This document shows, piece by piece, positions 6,771 to 7,897 of a stretch of DNA of 7,897 bases (positions are counted from its first letter, which is position 1; every line of letters starts with the position of its first letter). The position numbers and the translations under genes are program-made. The notes below the pieces were generated by a model. That model was given only the letters and a program-made list of their open reading frames with translations. It searched no databases and had not been told where the DNA came from. Source of the DNA: Chlorobiota bacterium (GTDB lineage Bacteria > Bacteroidota > Bacteroidia > Flavobacteriales > Flavobacteriaceae); the NCBI GenBank assembly GCA_013153655.1, contig JAADEB010000049.1, forward strand, positions 1 through 7,897, in the 5' to 3' direction.

Positions 6771-7653
6771 CATTCTTTTGGCCTTTTGGTTTTGGCTTCC
6801 GCTCACCGGGGTGCAAGCACAGGAATTCAAGGCCACGGTAACGGTGGATGCCTCGGCCTTACCCACCTCCAACCTGCCGGTTTTCAAGACCTTGGAAAAA
6901 GATTTGACCACCCTAATCAACAAGCGGCACTGGACCAAAAAAATTTTCCGGCCGGAAGAACGCATCGAATGTAATTTTTATATTGTCCTGCACAAAGTGG
7001 AAGGCAATAATTACGAGGCCGAACTGAATGTTTCGGCTTACCGACCCGTGTACAATTCCACCTACAAAACCCTGACGCTGAGTGTTTCGGATAAAAATTT
7101 CAAATTTTCCTATCAACAATACCAACCGCTGGAATACAACGAATTTTCGTTCGACAGCAATCTGACGGGCACCATTGCCTATTATCTTTACATGATTCTG
7201 GGCTACGATTTCGACAGTTTCAAGACCGGCGCCGGGAAACCCTATTTCGAACAAGCGCAAAAGATTGCGGAAATGGCTTCGGGAACAGGCGCTCCGGGCT
7301 GGGAACACAGCGGAAAATTCTTTTCGCGTATCAACTGGGTAAACCAAATCCTGGATCCGCAAAACACCCAATTTCATAACGCCTTCTACACCTACCACCG
7401 CCTGGGATTGGACCAAATGGCCGACAAACCTCGTGAAGCCAAAACCCAAATTATTCATGCACTGCAACAAATGACCAAATTGAGTTCGTCCCGCGCCGGC
7501 CTGCTTTTGCGTTTATTTTTCGATGCCAAGGCGGATGAAATCGTGCAAATCTTTTCGGAAGGTCCCGTACCGGCCAATCAAAAACTGCTGAAAAACCTGT
7601 TGATGGAATTGGCACCTTTCTACCAATATAAATGGGAGAAGATCCGGTATTGA
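6748..7653 (+). CDS. Secreted DUF4835 family protein (possible PorD-type type IX secretion component)
   Basis: A 301-residue exported protein of the Bacteroidetes DUF4835 family, which some annotation pipelines call type IX secretion system protein PorD; I hold that name loosely. Residues 1-24 form a signal peptide (hydrophobic LLAFWFWLPLTG, cleavage at VQA|QEF), so the mature protein is periplasmic or outer-membrane associated. Family landmarks include a beta-rich N-terminal half with ECNFYIVL (74-81) and LNVSAYRPVYNSTY (93-106), then NEFSFDSNLTGTIAYYLYMILGYDFDSF (131-158), GAPGW at 181-185, and NAFYTYHRLGLDQM (211-224). The ATG at 6748 lies inside coaBC with a 23-nt overlap, which indicates translational coupling. 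It follows bamD, rpoZ and coaBC as in many Bacteroidetes, where recN often comes next; here no recN start is seen and a repeat array follows. The stop is TGA at 7651-7653 and no strong terminator follows. Confidence 0.88.
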   Translation: MNWKNIYSILLAFWFWLPLTGVQAQEFKATVTVDASALPTSNLPVFKTLEKDLTTLINKRHWTKKIFRPEERIECNFYIVLHKVEGNNYEAELNVSAYRPVYNSTYKTLTLSVSDKNFKFSYQQYQPLEYNEFSFDSNLTGTIAYYLYMILGYDFDSFKTGAGKPYFEQAQKIAEMASGTGAPGWEHSGKFFSRINWVNQILDPQNTQFHNAFYTYHRLGLDQMADKPREAKTQIIHALQQMTKLSSSRAGLLLRLFFDAKADEIVQIFSEGPVPANQKLLKNLLMELAPFYQYKWEKIRY

Positions 7654-7680
7654 GCGATTTTCAAGCTTGACTTTAACTGT

Positions 7681-7715
7681 TTTAGGGATTTGGGATTTGG
7701 GATTTAGGATTTAGG
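7681..7715 (+). repeat. Short tandem array of five heptamers
   Basis: Five consecutive 7-mers can be read without gaps: TTTAGGG (7681), ATTTGGG (7688), ATTTGGG (7695), ATTTAGG (7702) and ATTTAGG (7709). They start 27 nt after the stop of the DUF4835 gene and end just before the octamer array. Function is unknown. Simple arrays of this wording occur between genes in some Bacteroidetes, to my recollection. A role in transcription termination is not supported by any stem-loop. Confidence 0.8.
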
Positions 7716-7720
7716 TTATT

Positions 7721-7888
7721 GTTAAATCGTGGAATCGTTAAATCGTTAAACCGATAGTTTTGTTGAAAAGTTGAACAGTTGAAGAGTCGAATAGATTTGT
7801 TTAACCGTTAAATCGTTGAATCGTTAAACCGTGAAATCGATGATTTCTGTTGAATCGTTGAACCGTTAAAACGTGTAACCGTGGAATC
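7721..7888 (+). repeat. Degenerate octamer array (GTTRAAYC-type), 18 units in four blocks
   Basis: Four blocks of 8-mers are visible. Block 1 (7721-7752) has GTTAAATC, GTGGAATC, GTTAAATC and GTTAAACC. Block 2 (7762-7793) has a variant, GTTGAAAA, GTTGAACA, GTTGAAGA and GTCGAATA. Block 3 (7799-7838) has five units from GTTTAACC to GTGAAATC. Block 4 (7849-7888) has five from GTTGAATC to GTGGAATC. The blocks are separated by short related spacers that begin GAT and contain TTT (7753-7761, 7794-7798, 7839-7848). The array is non-coding: many units carry TAA and a period of 8 rotates the reading frame. It may run on beyond the right edge. There are no long identical repeats with unique spacers, so it is not CRISPR. 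Origin and function are unknown. Confidence 0.85.
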
Positions 7889-7897
7889 GGGACTTTA

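Noticed and set aside
7661..7670. TCAAGCTTGA palindrome as a terminator after the DUF4835 gene
   Set aside because: It has no loop and no following T-run, so it cannot form a normal intrinsic terminator hairpin.
7721..7888. CRISPR array
   Set aside because: Units are 8 bp, degenerate and contiguous; there are no unique spacers of 25-40 bp and no cas genes.

Overview
The window looks like a piece of a Bacteroidetes (Bacteroidota) chromosome. The evidence is the 5' end of a 16S rRNA gene with a Bacteroidetes-like sequence, promoters of the TTG...TAnnTTTG type used by this phylum's primary sigma factor, a secreted fibre protein with the phylum's common VGIGT...LH motifs, and a gene block bamD - rpoZ - coaBC - DUF4835 that is characteristic of the phylum. 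One end is cut inside a 16S gene and the other inside tandem repeats, so this may be a whole draft contig broken at two repeats (inference).

Layout. Positions 1-66 hold the 16S rRNA 5' end on the minus strand. It is preceded by a leader of about 120 nt and two tandem promoters with identical core hexamers/octamers and identical 17-bp spacers. An AT-only stretch separates these from a 623-residue secreted, fibre-like protein (485-2356, minus). A 347-bp AT-rich intergenic region follows, with an 18-bp perfect palindrome. The divergent gene (2704-4368, plus) encodes a membrane-anchored TPR protein with a cytoplasmic LuxR-type helix-turn-helix. Then comes a tight plus-strand operon: bamD (outer-membrane protein assembly lipoprotein), rpoZ (RNA polymerase omega), coaBC (coenzyme A synthesis) and a secreted DUF4835 protein. 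Gaps in it are 2 nt and 17 nt, followed by a 23-nt overlap. From 7681 to the end there is no gene. Instead there is a period-7 array (TTTRGGR-like) and then 18 degenerate octamers of the GTTRAAYC type in four blocks separated by related GAT...TTT spacers.

How the parts relate. The last four genes are housekeeping or envelope functions that appear to be co-transcribed from a promoter just before bamD, perhaps with read-through from the regulator gene 52 nt upstream. The fibre protein and the TPR-LuxR protein are divergent and share a control region, so regulation of the fibre gene by its neighbour is a reasonable but unproven idea. I found no complete novel multi-gene system. The least explained parts are the hierarchical octamer array at the right end, the fibre protein with its unusual C-terminal domain, the intergenic palindrome, and the CoaBC enzyme, which lacks two residues that are catalytically important in the E. 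coli enzyme.
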